The notes under the pieces are model-generated. The model searched no databases. It had not been told where the DNA came from and saw nothing but the letters and a program-made list of their open reading frames with translations. Shown piece by piece: positions 10,611 to 22,544 of a stretch of 64,000 bases of DNA (within the stretch, counting starts at the first letter, position 1; every line of letters begins with the position of its first letter). Made by a program: the position numbers and the translations under genes. Source of the stretch: Gerris lacustris (taxonomy: Eukaryota > Arthropoda > Insecta > Hemiptera > Gerridae); NCBI GenBank assembly GCA_951217055.1, contig OX578280.1, positions 11,348,271-11,412,270 of the forward strand, written 5' to 3'.

Positions 10611-11200
10611 AAAATTGTTAATAACTTAGGTTCAACTTAATACTTTTTGATGAAACCAAGCCTACTTCATGGGTAATATGTTTGCGTTCACTTCAGAAAA
10701 AAAGTCGGTGGCGACAGACGCACTTCATACACGAAAAATGTTAAGGCCGGATTCGCTTTTCGTAATGTATGAAATGAAAAAGTATCCAAAAAAATGTTTA
10801 ATTCTGACCAATGTACAGATAAAACTTTAATTTTATATATATAGAAGGCTACAAGATAAAACTGTTATTTAAAGAGTTTTCAGATTAGAAGGCGTAACAA
10901 GGCAAAACTTTGTGACGTTTAACACCCGCTATTGAAAGGCCCAATCAGGTTTGATCATCGTGACAAATATCCAGCGAACCAACAAATTGAAAAAGGGAGA
11001 ATAGGTTCAAGGCTAATGTTGATTATCTCTCTTTTAGAATCTTCCAGTAATGCCATCTAAACGTCTAACGCTCTAAAATCAGTTTTTCCAACACAATAAA
11101 TGATTAATCAAAAACAAAATTTGTAACTTTTTAAATTTAGGTTCAAGGAGATTAAGAAACAGGTTAAACGAGATATGCTAAAAATTAAAATGTGCTATTA
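10610..11200. other. No gene recognised
   Basis: AT-rich sequence with no convincing open frame. A short phrase GGCGACAGACGCACTTC at about 10710 recalls the GACAGAC blocks of the dispersed repeats. Confidence 0.4.
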
Positions 11201-11204
11201 TGTT

Positions 11205-11420
11205 TCCATATTTAGGTTTCTGTACGAAGTACAAAAAGAAACCTTATATAACGGCTCTGTCTGTCCGTTCGTAGGCAAGTTTCAATTCATAAACTTCTAT
11301 AGCTAAGGAACATGACATTTAGCACACAGGTTCATCTCGGCACTGTGTGACAACTAGACACTTTTTTGGATTTTTCACACTTAATATTTTCAAGATGGCG
11401 GCCAATATGTCATGGTGTCA
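11205..11420 (+). repeat. GTCTGTCCG-type dispersed repeat
   Basis: Starts with a hairpin (AGGTTTCTGTACGAAG... then AAGAAACCTT), followed by GGCTCTGTCTGTCCGTTCG and a CTATAGCTAAGGAACATGAC stretch. This is the same architecture as R2, R4 and R9 (terminal hairpin, then a GTCTGTC block, then A/T-rich text), but no second copy is in the window. Confidence 0.5.
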
Positions 11421-11734
11421 CGCGCGTCTCTGATAAGCCCTATATTTGATCTTCTTGATCTGGTATAGGTCCAGAGTTAGGTGGGCATCGTCGAACCCCT
11501 GATGAGTCGGACGCGACGAAACGATGCAGGACATGGTGGACATGGTGTGCAGAGGCAACATCTCAATGACGTAATGTCTGATGTTGGAAGTTGGAACAGT
11601 TCCTACGTGACACGCTTGCTTTGCATATCCCTTGGTGTCTCTCCCAAATTGTGTTGCCTATTGCAGTGTGCAAACACGGTATTAAATTGCTGTTGTCGCT
11701 AAATTTATTAAAGCGGACCTAAACGCGTAAAATA

Positions 11735-11930
11735 AAGAAAACAACGTTTTTACCGATATCTTACGTTCTAACGTAACGATTTTAATCAAACTTCTTACAC
11801 ATCGTCTAAAGTCTAAAGTATAATTGAAACAGGCAACTATAAAATTTCAACCTGATACAACAGCAGAAGTTTTTGTGTAAGGAAGTGATATATTTTATAA
11901 TATTATATTAGAGTATGCCGGGGCGTGAGG
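11735..11930 (-). repeat. R3 partial copy, inverted
   Basis: Complement of the left third of R3: GATATCTTACGTTCTAACGT, TTTCAACCTGATACAA and TATGCCGG. Confidence 0.7.
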
Positions 11931-12104
11931 GTTAGGGGAATAGTCCTGCTTCCTCACTACTCGGCTGTATAATACAATCATCAATCATCCTCTTTGACTA
12001 TAAACTCATTATGATTAACAATTTTCTCAATATTCAATACATATTTATTACAAGACGCTCACTTCAATAATAAATAAATGCTTTTATTTTAATTTTACCT
12101 TAAA

Positions 12105-12304
12105 GCTTTATTTTCCTAGAAGCGACTCCAGCGATAGACGCTCAAGCGATAGTAGCAGGGCGACTGTCGCTGAGGACTGCTCTTCTGAGTTTGCATGTTT
12201 CCGTTTTCCTAGCTGAGCGACTCTTAACATGCAATTTCAGAAGAACGATAGTCGCTGAGCGACTATCGTTGAGCGTCAATCGCTGGAGTCGTGTCTTGGA
12301 AAAC
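12105..12304. mobile_element. 200-bp MITE, CGATAGTCGCT word
   Basis: Ends are inverted: TTTTCCTAGAAGCGACTCC on the left and GGAGTCGTGTCTTGGAAAA on the right, continuing into AGCGATAGACGCTCAA and TTGAGCGTCAATCGCT. The direct repeat TTACCTTAAA stands just outside each end (12095-12104 and 12305-12314) and fits a 10-bp target duplication. The inside is made of one word: ACGATAGTCGCT, one base, then its exact complement (12245-12269). No coding capacity. Confidence 0.8.
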
Positions 12305-12319
12305 TTACCTTAAATCCAC

Positions 12320-13095
12320 AAATAATTAGTTACTTTTAAATTTGTCTCTTTTCTAACTTCCCCATGTATAAGAAGTTAGCATCGTATACATAAATACTTA
12401 GCAGTGTGATTTGATATTTTTTAAATTTATTTTGATAAGACAAAATAATTGTAGATAAAAGCCTGTTTTGTTCAATAAAGTAACTTTTGATTAGGGGAAA
12501 TTTCCTAATTACAAATCAAAAGAGGACTCTATTGATTATGGCAAAAGATATTGAAAGCCAGCTTTGAACATGAGACTACTTGCTTCAATGGAAATAGAGA
12601 ATGTAGCTTATTTAAAATTTAATTTAAAGGAAAATTGCTGGTATAAAAAGTGAACAATAGAGTTAGAGTTCCTTTCAAAGTAAAATTTTAAGAGAAATCA
12701 AAAATTTTCCCTTGGCTACAACCTTCTTCTTTGCTTCAAGCTATAAAATTTCAAATTAAAATTGGTTTTGTCCTCTAGACACACCTTTAATTTTAACAAT
12801 ATAAAGGTGCTTCAAAGAAATTAAAAATAGAATTTAGAATTATTTAATGTATGTCACTCAATAAATTGGTGTTAAAAATAAACTGCATTCATGAGGAGTT
12901 CTATTTAAAAAGATTAGAATTGGCAGAGAAAGCTGAAATAGAAACAGATCATATAAGACAAGAGGCACCTGTTATAAAAGAAATATATTTCTCACCGGAG
13001 ATAATCAGTGTATTTTAGACTAATTACTGTATTCTATATTAATAAAAACACATTCAGTAAGATTATTTTTAAAATCAACAATAGAAACTAACTGC
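12320..13095. other. No gene recognised
   Basis: AT-rich, with no coding signal and no clear repetition. Confidence 0.4.
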
Positions 13096-13098
13096 AAA

Positions 13099-13240
13099 GG
13101 TGGCTACACACGCTCAAGCATACTTGTCAAACATGCTTGCACAATCGTGATTGTGCAAGCATGCACAAATTGGCATCGCCTCCACACGGTACAAGCATGC
13201 TTTAACTAGCGTCAGTTTGCTTTTTCAAAATGTCGAGTAC
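13099..13240. mobile_element. Word-palindrome MITE (CAAGCATG), partial
   Basis: Left end reads AAAGGTGGCTACACACGC, similar to the ends of other MITEs here. CATGCTTGCACAATC and its exact complement, two bases apart, form a perfect hairpin at 13132-13163. CAAGCATGC recurs at 13192. No right terminus is found. Confidence 0.6.
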
Positions 13241-13351
13241 GGACGACGAAGATGCACTTCCTTTGGCTGCTTTTGTTCTTGTATGCAAAAGAAATCTGCC
13301 AACTCAATATGAACTAAATTATTTTGATACATACTTATATTTTACCCTTAA

Positions 13352-14160
13352 TAATGGTAAAAGGGGGGTTCATAATTCATAGCATGCTGTTCTTACGAGC
13401 GTTAGGGCTATATAGATAAAATTACATTCAACAAGCCATGGAGACATCACAGTTAGTTTTCCCCCACCCTTCCTTCCTTCCTTGTGTACTTGCGCAGTGC
13501 GCAGTCTTCCGTTCAGGTTATAAACAAAGTCGAATTAAGGTTTGTTCCATCCTCGCCCTTTTTTGTACCGTCCGTATAGTCCCCCGTGGATCGTTCGGGA
13601 ATCGTTTAGGACAGGTTTTATACGCATGCGCTAACATTGTACTGTAATGAAATCAATTCAGATTGGAACAGGTTTAGGACAATTTTTCGCAACGTATTAA
13701 AACTTTTCAAGGAAACCCAACAGTTAAGAACCTTCTTGTTGACATGTGTGACGATTGACATTACTGCGCATGTCATACACACCAGTACTTGGTATTGTCA
13801 GAAGATCGTTTGGAACGTACAGTAAACGATCCTTGCGTGGGTTGGAACAGTTTGGAAGACGGTACGAAACACTAATAAGTCGGGTTAGAACGGCTTTTAT
13901 CCATTGCGCATGCCCGTGACGATTCCGCGGACGGTACACCTCTTTGGTTAATTAAAATACAATACCCACTAACTTTCTACTAACTTAAAATGAAAAGCAA
14001 GTGTGCATTTAATATTTACTTACTAGGTATGGATGACTTGAAAACTTATATCAAATAGATATTAAGAGGGAAGAGGACGAGAAAGTTTAATTCAGGTTTC
14101 ATTAGCTTTAACGTGAGAAAGTTAGTTTGGAACCAACTTTTCTGGCGTCATGTTCTGTTC
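13352..14160. mobile_element. R13 composite MITE, copy 1
   Basis: The flanks match 49952-50758. Left landmarks are TTCATAGCATGC-type text, ATATAGATAAAA, TTTTCCCCCACCCTTCC and CAGGTTATAAACAAAGT. Right landmarks are AAAATGAAAAGCAAGTGTG, AATATTTACT, AGAGGGAA and GGCGTCATGTT. Between the flanks is an unrelated insert (13537-13945). The right boundary is uncertain. Confidence 0.6.
13537..13945. mobile_element. Insert in R13 copy 1 (GATCGTTCGG word)
   Basis: TTGTACCGTCCG near the left is answered by CGGACGGTAC near the right. Variants of GATCGTTTGGAACG/GAATCGTT recur inside (13590, 13603, 13804, 13827). The flanking R13 sequence is continuous without it in the second copy. There, a different insert occupies a point only about 25 bases away. 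Confidence 0.55.
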
Positions 14161-14790
14161 ATACGCTGTATGAATGGAGAACGACGGATCGTACCGGTTC
14201 AAATCCGCTCCAACAAAAATATATGATCGGATTCCCCAATCGTATTCATAACGCCCGTATTAACAGGTTGAGGAGGGGATCAACATATCAGGTTATTTTA
14301 CTCTTTTCCACTTTTATAGTTGTTTGTTTTTCTGGCTTCTGTTTTTTATATTTTTTTTATTTATTTTTTTAAACTGCATTAACTTTTTTAAACAAAAGTT
14401 AATACTACAAATAAAGAACCTGAAAAAAGTTTTAATAACTTGTAAATAAGAAATGTAAAAATTCTCGGGGACATCAGGTAACAATAAAGAAGGTTCTTCT
14501 CGCGTCGTCACCGTTATGAGATATCGAAAAAAAAAAATACGTGTGGGGTCGCGGGACACCCTGTAGGATCGAATTTCCTTACGCTTTTCATTAAATATAC
14601 ATTATAAAATCAAGTGCTTAGTATAGGATACTATGTACTTATACATGGCGGAGTTAGAAAAGAGACAGAATAAAAAGTAACTAACTATTTGACTAGCGGA
14701 GTTAAGGCAAAATTAAAAGAAAAACTTTTTATTATCTTTGAAGCGAACGTCTTACAATAAATAATGAATAATGTATTGTTTATTGACAAA
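14160..14790. other. No gene recognised
   Basis: Includes CGGGACACCCTGTAGG at 14552-14567 and T-rich stretches. Two 81-codon open frames on opposite strands have no domain. Confidence 0.4.
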
Positions 14791-14794
14791 AAAA

Positions 14795-15345
14795 AAGTTT
14801 ATCATGATGAGTTTATAGTTAGAGCAGATGCTTGTAGTGACGGGACAAGACTGTTCCCTCATACTCCGCCGGCATATTTATAACTCCATTTAAAATATTA
14901 TAAAATATATCACTTTAATACGCAAAAACTCCTGCTTGTATCAGGTTGAAATTTTACATAAGTGTTTCAATTCTCACAGCAGTGTCGGTGTTCGTTTTAC
15001 TAAAAACATTTATTTAAAAAAGTTGTTTTTCTCGTTAAATAGATGAAGTTAGAATTTTTTTCCCGTCCTAAAATTCCAATTTTAAATTTGACGCTTACGT
15101 TTACGAGAGCGTTGCGCGTGAACGTTTGGGTGGATAATGTTGTCCAACGAACTCATCCTGGGCATTGGTAAAATGAACATGTGTCTCAAATTTCAACTAA
15201 CTCGGTCATCTTTTACTCAAGTTATCGTCGTCGGGAGATTTCGTGACGCTTGGTTTTGTGAAGGTCGTTTTTTTTCGGATTCACTCCCGGGCTCCAGAAC
15301 GTGCCATATGTAACTTCGTTCCAAAAAAAAATGTCGATCATCTGT
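14795..15345 (+). repeat. R3 dispersed repeat, copy 2
   Basis: Same landmarks as 5571-6240, including AGAGCAGATGCTTGTAG, CTTGTATCAGGTTGAAATTT, GTTGTCCAACGAACTCATCC, CTTGGTTTTGTGAAGGT and CGGGCTCCAGAACGTGCCAT. Confidence 0.8.
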
Positions 15346-15930
15346 ATTTTTTATCGAATCCAAAACGCTTTCATAACGATGTGTGAACGTAGTAAATGAT
15401 TTATATTGTCAGGGTTCTACTAGGTAGCTAGTTAGTTAATCGGCTTCGCCGAATTAAATAAGCGACTGTGCTCATACAGTGGACTTGCATCACTTGGGTT
15501 TCAGCTTTAGACACCAGCAAAGTCGTATATGGTTTTATAAAACAAAAGTATGATGAGAAAGCAGGTCTGATAAGCCGCTCATACGTTCCACTATCAGGAT
15601 CTACACGGCTTCCTCTGAATTAGACCGCTACTAGACCAGACAGAATCACCGTGTCATGATACAGTGACAAGCTCTCACCTATTTGGCTTTGCCAATCAGC
15701 ACAGCTTGTCCCCAGACAAGCTTAGATAAGCCGGTGCTTTGAACTTAATAACACGTTTTTCTAAATGTGCAGTGGAGTCACTTAAATAAACTAACAACGC
15801 TAAAGTAACTTAATTGGGCAGACCCAACTTTCAACCACTAAAGGTCATTTTCAGTGCAGATGTTTAGTGTTGGATTTGTAGAAGAAATAGAAATCTGACT
15901 AACCTCCATTTTTACACTCTATGTTAATTT
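15345..15930. other. No gene recognised
   Basis: Contains a small hairpin (AATCGGCTTCGCCGAATT at 15438-15455) but no coding signal. Possibly another decayed repeat. Confidence 0.35.
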
Positions 15931-15934
15931 TTAT

Positions 15935-16400
15935 TTGTCTCCAAATCTTGTAATCTTAATTAGACCCACTTTTCGACAACATAAAAAGCTGAAACTTGCC
16001 CAAATTAGGTATTCCCTGAATGAAAATGCAATAATCTGTCTGTCATTAATTAATTTGTTTGTGTATTTAGTTTGTTTCCAAATTTTGTAACCTAAATTTA
16101 ACTAACTTCCAGACAACCTAGAAAGCTGAAACTTGCCTAGATTATTAGGTATTCCCGATGACTATGCAATAATCTGTCATTAGATAATTCATTAAACCTA
16201 AATTTGACCCACTTCCCGACAACCTAGAAAGCTGAAACTTGTCCAGTTTAAGTATTCCCGATGACAGTGCAATAATCAGTCATTAGATATTAATTTATTT
16301 GTCTTTAAATCGTATAACCTAAATAATACTCACTTGGAACTATTCAGAAAGCTGAAACTTGCTCAGATTATTTATTTACAACGATAGCACAATAATTAGC
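15935..16400 (+). repeat. Degenerate ~110-135 bp tandem, 4 units
   Basis: The phrase GACAACCTAGAAAGCTGAAA and close variants recur at about 15975, 16111, 16217 and 16337. Each is followed by CTTG-CCAGATTA, a TATTCCCGATGAC variant and GCAATAATCTGTCATTA. Unit lengths are uneven. Confidence 0.7.
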
Positions 16401-16599
16401 CATTAATTAAATAATTAGGCTAAAATTATAGTATTAAAAACCTCTGGAGTGTAAAATAAAAGAAGGAGAAAATAAAGTCATATATTTGTTACTTTTCCTC
16501 ACCTATTATGGTAGAAAAAGTAATGTTTTCACCCAAATAATATGTTTCAGATTTTAACTGAATTATAAGTTTTGGGTGTTTTTAAGACCTCCTGAGTTG

Positions 16600-16839
16600 T
16601 TTTCAGCATGACGTCTGTATTTGTGTATGTGTGTTAACATCGTAGCGCCCAGGGTATTTTTAATTTGTTAATTTTTTTTCGAGAGAGTTGAAACTTGGCA
16701 GAAATATCAGTCCTTACTTCTAGTTGTGCCACCAGGAAAAATCAACATTTTCCGCCATCTTGAACCCAGTTTGCTGAATCAGCGAAAATTAAAAAAACAA
16801 AAATGCCTCAATTTGTCAAATGCCACATAAATGCCATGT

Positions 16840-16931
<92 letters not shown>

Positions 16932-16935
16932 CATA
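16600..16935 (+). repeat. Repeat fragment and (TA)n tract
   Basis: 16600-16800 has the style of the other dispersed repeats (GAGTTGAAACTTGGCAGAAA, TTTTCCGCCATCTTGAA). From 16844 to 16929 the sequence is uninterrupted (TA)n. Confidence 0.7.
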
Positions 16936-17149
16936 TATGCGAAACAAAAAGTAACTTACATGGTATAAGCCTGTCTTCTATGTTTACTGAGTCATTTACC
17001 TAAAACATAAAAAAACAAATATATTAGTGATATTTCTCTAAAGTTAAAAAAAAACTAAAAAAGTTACATATTTTTATCGAAATATAAATAGGAGTTTTAT
17101 AGACTTCCGTTCTTTTATAAATTGTTATTAATCACTTTTGGGCAGAAGG

Positions 17150-17295
17150 TTAAAACTTATATGGGACCAACAATAGGCTAAATATGACCTACCATACAAA
17201 TTTCATCATTAAGATATGTTAGTTCGCAAAAATTGAACGACAGACCGATAGTGTCTGTCTTACATCACGTAGCTTTCGTTACCTTCAGTAAGCTC
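17150..17295 (+). repeat. R2 fragment
   Basis: Right-hand part of R2 (CAGAAGGTTAAAACTTATAT, AAAATTGAACGACAGACCGA, GTTACCTTCAGTAAGCTC), directly abutting the next, near-complete R2. Confidence 0.75.
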
Positions 17296-17299
17296 AAAT

Positions 17300-17835
17300 A
17301 GACTGTAAATTGGTGTGGCACATAGCTTCCTCGCATCTTATCACGTATTTTATTGATTTTATGCTTTTACAAAACATTATTGTCTAATTTGTTTAATTGT
17401 TTTCCCCGTCTTTTTAATCTGTCAAAATGGTTTTAGATGGATTAAAGTATCAATTTAGCAAAAGTCAAAGAGCGTAGACGGTTCATATTAATCAGGGCTA
17501 TCTGCGGGTTACTTTTCTAACTATATAAGTTTCATACAAATCAGATTAGTACTTCTGAAGCTATAGGTGTAAATACATTTATGTTTGTGTGCATGTGGAA
17601 GAGAAACAAATGAGAGCAGAAGGTTGAAACTTATATTGGACCAACAATGAGCTAATTATGGCCTACCAAATTTCAATAAAATCGGATGAGTAGTTTTTAA
17701 GTTATGTTGGTTTAAATATGTTCCCTGGTGTCTGAAACGGATTTCTGTCTTGGAATTTTTGAAATCGGAGACATAAAAATTGTTCGTTCTTCAGAACGAT
17801 CATATTACTTCTGTTAGCTTCGGTAAGCTCGGATA
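17300..17835 (+). repeat. R2 dispersed repeat, near-complete
   Basis: Typical R2, about 536 bp: AGACTG-AAATTGGTGTGGC, CATAGCTTCCTCGCATC, TTTATGCTTTTACAAA, GTATCAATTTAGCAAAAGTC, GGAAGAGAAACAAATG, GGACCAACAATGAGCTAATT, CTGAAACGGATTTCTGTC and TTCTTCAGAACGATCA. The right end GTTAGCTTCGGTAAGCTC can fold. It has no open frame of note. Other copies: 20768-21345, 21799-22232, 27786-28070 (inverted), 40347-41910 (nested), 51178-51695, 55324-55745. Confidence 0.85.
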
Positions 17836-17959
17836 CAAAAAAATATTAACATTATAATTATAGTCCAGTTATTTTAACAGTTTCAACCGTGAAACTTCCT
17901 CGAGGAAAAACCAAACTCCAAACTTATTGGTCGTTAATACGCATTTTGCATAAACTTCG

Positions 17960-18460
17960 GAGCACTTTATTACATAAACGGTTCGTTGTACGTAAAAAAT
18001 GAACATAACGTTTCTTGTGTTAAATTTTATATTCTTTAATTTTGATCTGATCCTCAATTGGTCTACGGGCCACAGAAAACGAGATATTCACCAAAATACG
18101 AAAAAAGTCGTGCAAAAACAAACACTATGCAAGTTATAATAAACTAGATCTTTGCTAAACCGTTCGTTGTACTTAAAAAATGAATGAGACCTTTTTTGTG
18201 GAAAATTTAATAATCTTGCTTTTTGATAATCACCTTAATTTGTGTCCGAGCCATAGAAAGCGAGATATTTGTAAAAATACGTAAAAAGTGGTGCGGCAAC
18301 GGATACTAAATATTCATAGATTTTCTTCGTCCTATAGTCCGTAAACCGTTCATTGCACGTAAAAATTGAATAAAACATTTTTTGTGGAAAATTTTGTTAT
18401 CTTTAATTTTTATAACCACGTTAATTGGTGTCCGAGCCATAGCAAGCGAGATATTCACAA
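17960..18460 (+). repeat. Degenerate ~184-bp tandem, 3 units
   Basis: A phrase near AAACCGTTCGTTGTACGTAA starts units at about 17975, 18157 and 18343. Each unit continues with GTGGAAAATTT, TAATTTGTGTCCGAGCCATA and AAGCGAGATATT. Copies differ at many positions. No gene is seen from here to 19290. Confidence 0.75.
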
Positions 18461-18859
18461 TTAACAGAATTTGTTGACCTTTGCCCTTGAATATCTTTTA
18501 ACGCGACAACGATCTCGTTGTGATTTTGGATACGTCAAAATGAAGCGATCTACAAAAAAAAATTTGGCTCCGATTTTTTCGGAACAGAAAATCTAAAATG
18601 ACTGAACTATTATGTTAACTTTAATTTTTTCGTCGAGAATTTTCTAATCTTAGCAATAGTAATTGATTTATATCACTGGGATTGCTGATGGTTTGAAAAT
18701 GTATTCGTTTAACTTTGTTCAAACATGTACAAAAATTATACTAAATATCAGCTGCAACGGTTTTAACTTTTATTCAAGTTACACCGCTAAAGAAAGTAAA
18801 TATTTGAACTTTGAATTAAAGTGCTGAATCCAATCATGAGTTAAGGTTTGTATCGAACC

Positions 18860-19290
18860 TTCAAATAAAGGGGGGGGGGGGATTTATCCAGACGTCTGAA
18901 ACTTGAAGATGGAAACCAACTGATACTTATATATTACTACTGACACTTAAAAGTTTTATTTGAGCCAATGCAGAGTATTTTCTAGCTGTAAATCGAAACT
19001 GTAATGGCATTAAGGCTCCGTAGTTTCAAAAACTAACTAAACTTTAGCACAAAACTTTCGCATAAAACTTTAATTCTAATGCGATGATAAAAAGTTTTAT
19101 TTTTACGAAGTGGTAACAATATTTATAAACTAGCACTCTCTATGTTATATTTGTCGAGGTGTTTTTCCATTTTTTCATAACATAGCAACTTCTATGTTAA
19201 CTATAATTCCATAGTAATGTTATTATTTTTTATTATTTAATTTAATGATTCGACGAAGAAGAAATGGCTTTAAACTATTAGAACTTCTTT
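18860..19290. other. No gene; short poly-G
   Basis: Poly-G at about 18870-18880, otherwise AT-rich and featureless. Confidence 0.4.
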
Positions 19291-19293
19291 ATA

Positions 19294-19640
19294 CAGTAGA
19301 ACCTCGCTTACACGACCCTCAATAACACGACAACCTCAATTACAAGATCAATTTTCAAATCCCCTTGAGATTGCCATAACACATAATGTTAAATTAACCT
19401 CTATAACGCGACTATTATTATCCAAACAGCCTCTGTAACACGGATTTTTTCCAATTAACAACGTAACTCAGAACCTCTATAACAAATCGTTTTGAGAAGT
19501 CAACCTCTATAACGCGACTCTATACAGGAATGGGTCGACCTTGAACAAGTCTAGACTTGAAAACCCCGCCCATTAACCTGGATAACAAGACTGATAACCA
19601 AAATAACCTTGATAACACGACCCTCAACAAAAAGAGCACT
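19294..19640 (+). mobile_element. pogo/Tigger-like end with internal repeats
   Basis: Begins TA then CAGTAGAACCTCGCTTACAC, which fits the CAGT-GAACCTCG-TTA termini of pogo/Tigger elements that insert at TA. A phrase like AACCTCTATAACGCGAC then recurs irregularly (about 19302, 19399, 19500 and 19598), as if the end had been amplified. I see no right terminus and no transposase, so this is a fragment. Confidence 0.6.
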
Positions 19641-19654
19641 CGATAACAAGGCTG

Positions 19655-20765
19655 GTACCGAAGTGCGCCAGCCCCCCTTCGGATTAGAAAAAGGTTCCGG
19701 TCGAAGTGCGCCAGCCTCTTAGTCTAAAGTCTAAAGTGTCTGAAGGGTGAGGGTCAGGTAAGCCCGGGTTATAACCACTTCTAAGCCCAAAGAACTTTGT
19801 AGTGGACTTCCCATGCATTTTGGAAAAATTCTGGATTTAGGATTTAGTGAGGACTACCGATGTTCTTCGAACGATGGCCAACTAATTAAGTTTATCTTCA
19901 AACTACCCTATATAGACCCTGAAGAAGTTGAAGAATATTGAAGATTGACGATTTTATAAGCCAAAAAATAAGCCATCGCAATGATCGATTTTGGGACCAT
20001 CACCGAGAACTATATTGATCTGTCCACGGCTAAATTCCCAATACCAATGTGGGATTCAAGCCGTCTAGCGTTGGTTGTTTATAATAATAATAATAATAAG
20101 GTATCTAGATTTTAAATGTGAAAGTAATTTCTAATTTATTTAGGAGTATGTACATGTACATAAATAAATTACACCCTTTTAATATGTATTTTGTATTATA
20201 GTTATTGAATATAGACTCGATTGTATTATAATGTATATTACATATGCAGAAGATTTTAGTTTTCATGAGTACGTTTAATGTTAAGTCAATGTAAGCCCTT
20301 CTAATAAATATTAGCACTCACTTATACTTATAAATGAGTGTAATTTATGTAAGAAACATTTCTTTTATTTTTAATATTAACAAAAGAAATTGTTTTTTCT
20401 CTCGTATGTTTGATTATTTTCTTAAATTTTCTATGTTTAATAATAATTTATTTCGATTTTGTAAGGTTTTTTTCTTTCATTTTGAATATTCACAAATTAA
20501 AATGTATCTTCTGACTAAATTTGGATTTTGTTCTTAGGGGAACATTCTACAGATTCTCCTATGCACTGAGATTTGTTAATTATCGCCGTATCATTTTGAG
20601 CAGCCTGTTCAATGTAACTTGAAATCGCTTTATATTGAGTATATGGGAATATTGACAAGTCCTTTAGATTAGAGGATCCGTGTCCGAGGTGGGTGGACTA
20701 CCTGGGTCGAGAGATAGGATTTATTATAGGATTTAAATATATTCACTTTGTGAAATATAAAATAT
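19655..20765. other. No gene; minor repeats
   Basis: CGAAGTGCGCCAGCC occurs twice (19658 and 19700). A short (AAT)n run is at 20082-20100. The open frames at 20105-20537 are AT-rich shadows. Confidence 0.45.
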
Positions 20766-20767
20766 AC

Positions 20768-21345
20768 CGTCAATTAGTGTGGCACATAGCTTTTTCGCAT
20801 CCTATCACGTACTTTATTGATTTTATGCTTTACAAGCCGTTATAGTCTAATTTATTTAATTTTTCCCCCCGTTTTATTTTAATATGTCAAATTTTCTCCA
20901 TTTTTTTTTTACATGAATTTAAGTATTAATAAAGCAAAGCTTAAAGAGTGAAGACGGTTGAAATTAATCTGGTGCTATCTGTGGTCTACTTATGACATAC
21001 TATCCTAATTTCATAGAAATCAGATGAATACTTTTGAAGATATATGTAAATAAATGTATGTTTGTGCGCATGTGGAGGAGAAACAAATGGGAGCAGAATA
21101 TTGAAACTTATATGGGACCAACAATGAGCTAATTATGACCTATCATGCAAATTTCATTAAAATTGGTCTAGTAGTTTTTACGATATGTTGGTTCGCAAAA
21201 ATTGAACGACAGACCGACAGGCAGACACGGAACCAAAAATGACCCCTGATGTCTGAAACGGATTCCTGTCTTGGAATTTTTGAAATCGGAGACCTAACAA
21301 TTTTTCGTTCTTCAGAACGATCACATAGCATCCGTTACCTTAGGT
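20768..21345 (+). repeat. R2 dispersed repeat
   Basis: Full set of R2 landmarks from AATTAGTGTGGCACATAGC to TTCTTCAGAACGATCACATA. The terminal hairpin is damaged. Confidence 0.85.
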
Positions 21346-21798
21346 AGAGGAAATATTTTGTGATGTTATAAGAATTATATTTTTAATATTTTATTGTTAT
21401 AAGTTCCCCCCCCCCCCCCTATCTATCTTGTTAAAATCCATATTATTAATAATAATATAATTAGAGGAAAATCTCGGATATTTTCCTCTCATGTTACCTT
21501 AATGCAATTATCCCTTAGACAAGGAAGTTTCTGATTTCTAAAGAAATAAAAAAACATACAATATTTCTCTAATTAAAGCCAGGAGTTAAATAAAAAGAAG
21601 TATTTTTAGCTGTCCAATTTAGTTCAATAAAACTTGACTATTGAAAATCACTATTGCCAATCAAGCTACTTGACGGTTACTAGCTCAGTTATTGATCAAT
21701 GAAATATTCGACAACTGGAACTGACATTTATGCTCTAGCTGAACTCTGACCTTTTAACGTACAACATTTAAAACCTAGTGCATTTAAACGCCGAAAAA
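21345..21798. other. No gene; poly-C
   Basis: Poly-C at about 21408-21419; nothing else recognised. Confidence 0.4.
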
Positions 21799-22232
21799 TA
21801 GACTGAGTGACACACAGCTTCATCGTAACCTATCACGTACTTCAGTGGTTTCATGCTTTTACAAGCCATTACTGTCTCATTTATTTAATTGTTTCCCCTG
21901 TATTTTTAATATATAAAAATTGTTTTGATTTGTTACATGAATTAACGTATCAATTTAGCAAAAGTTAAAGAGCAAAGACGGTTCAAAGTAATCTGGGGCT
22001 ATACTTTCAATAAACTATAAAAGTTTCACAAAAATCGGATAAGTACTTTTGAAATTATGGGTGTAAATAAATTTATATTTGTGCGCATGTGGAAGAGAAA
22101 CAAATGAGGACAGGAAGTTGAAACTTCACATACAGACAGACCAACAGACCCACAAACCGAAGGACAGACACGGAATCAAAAATGTTCCCTGATGTATGAA
22201 ACGGATTTCTGTCTTTGTATTTTTGAAATTGG
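21799..22232 (+). repeat. R2 dispersed repeat, deleted
   Basis: R2 landmarks from AGACTGAGTGACACACAGC to TGAAACGGATTTCTGTC. The AACAATGGGCTAATTATGAC section is missing, so the copy has an internal deletion. Confidence 0.8.
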
Positions 22233-22544
22233 AGACTTAGATTTTTAAGTGTTTAAACGAAACATGAATTTAATAAATTGATTATGTAATCTTATCTTAT
22301 CAGCTTCCCAAATAACTTTGCTGTGGATCCATCTAATAATATAATGTAGCCATGGCTAGTCTCACCAGCTTCCTAGGGATCCTAGATCCTTCCATCAAAC
22401 AATTCAGTATCGATCTATTTACACTATCGAATGCTGTCCGAAAATAAACAATTAATATATTAAGAACGATTGTTGTTTTCGAAGCATTCTAACGTGTATA
22501 TGTTTTAGGTCTGGAATACAGAAGAAAATTCCGTCACCGCAAAA

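Noticed and set aside
21143..21331. Minus-strand open frame with RGHFWFRVCLSVC
   Set aside because: This peptide-like string is the translation of the GACAGAC block of R2 and occurs wherever R2 does.
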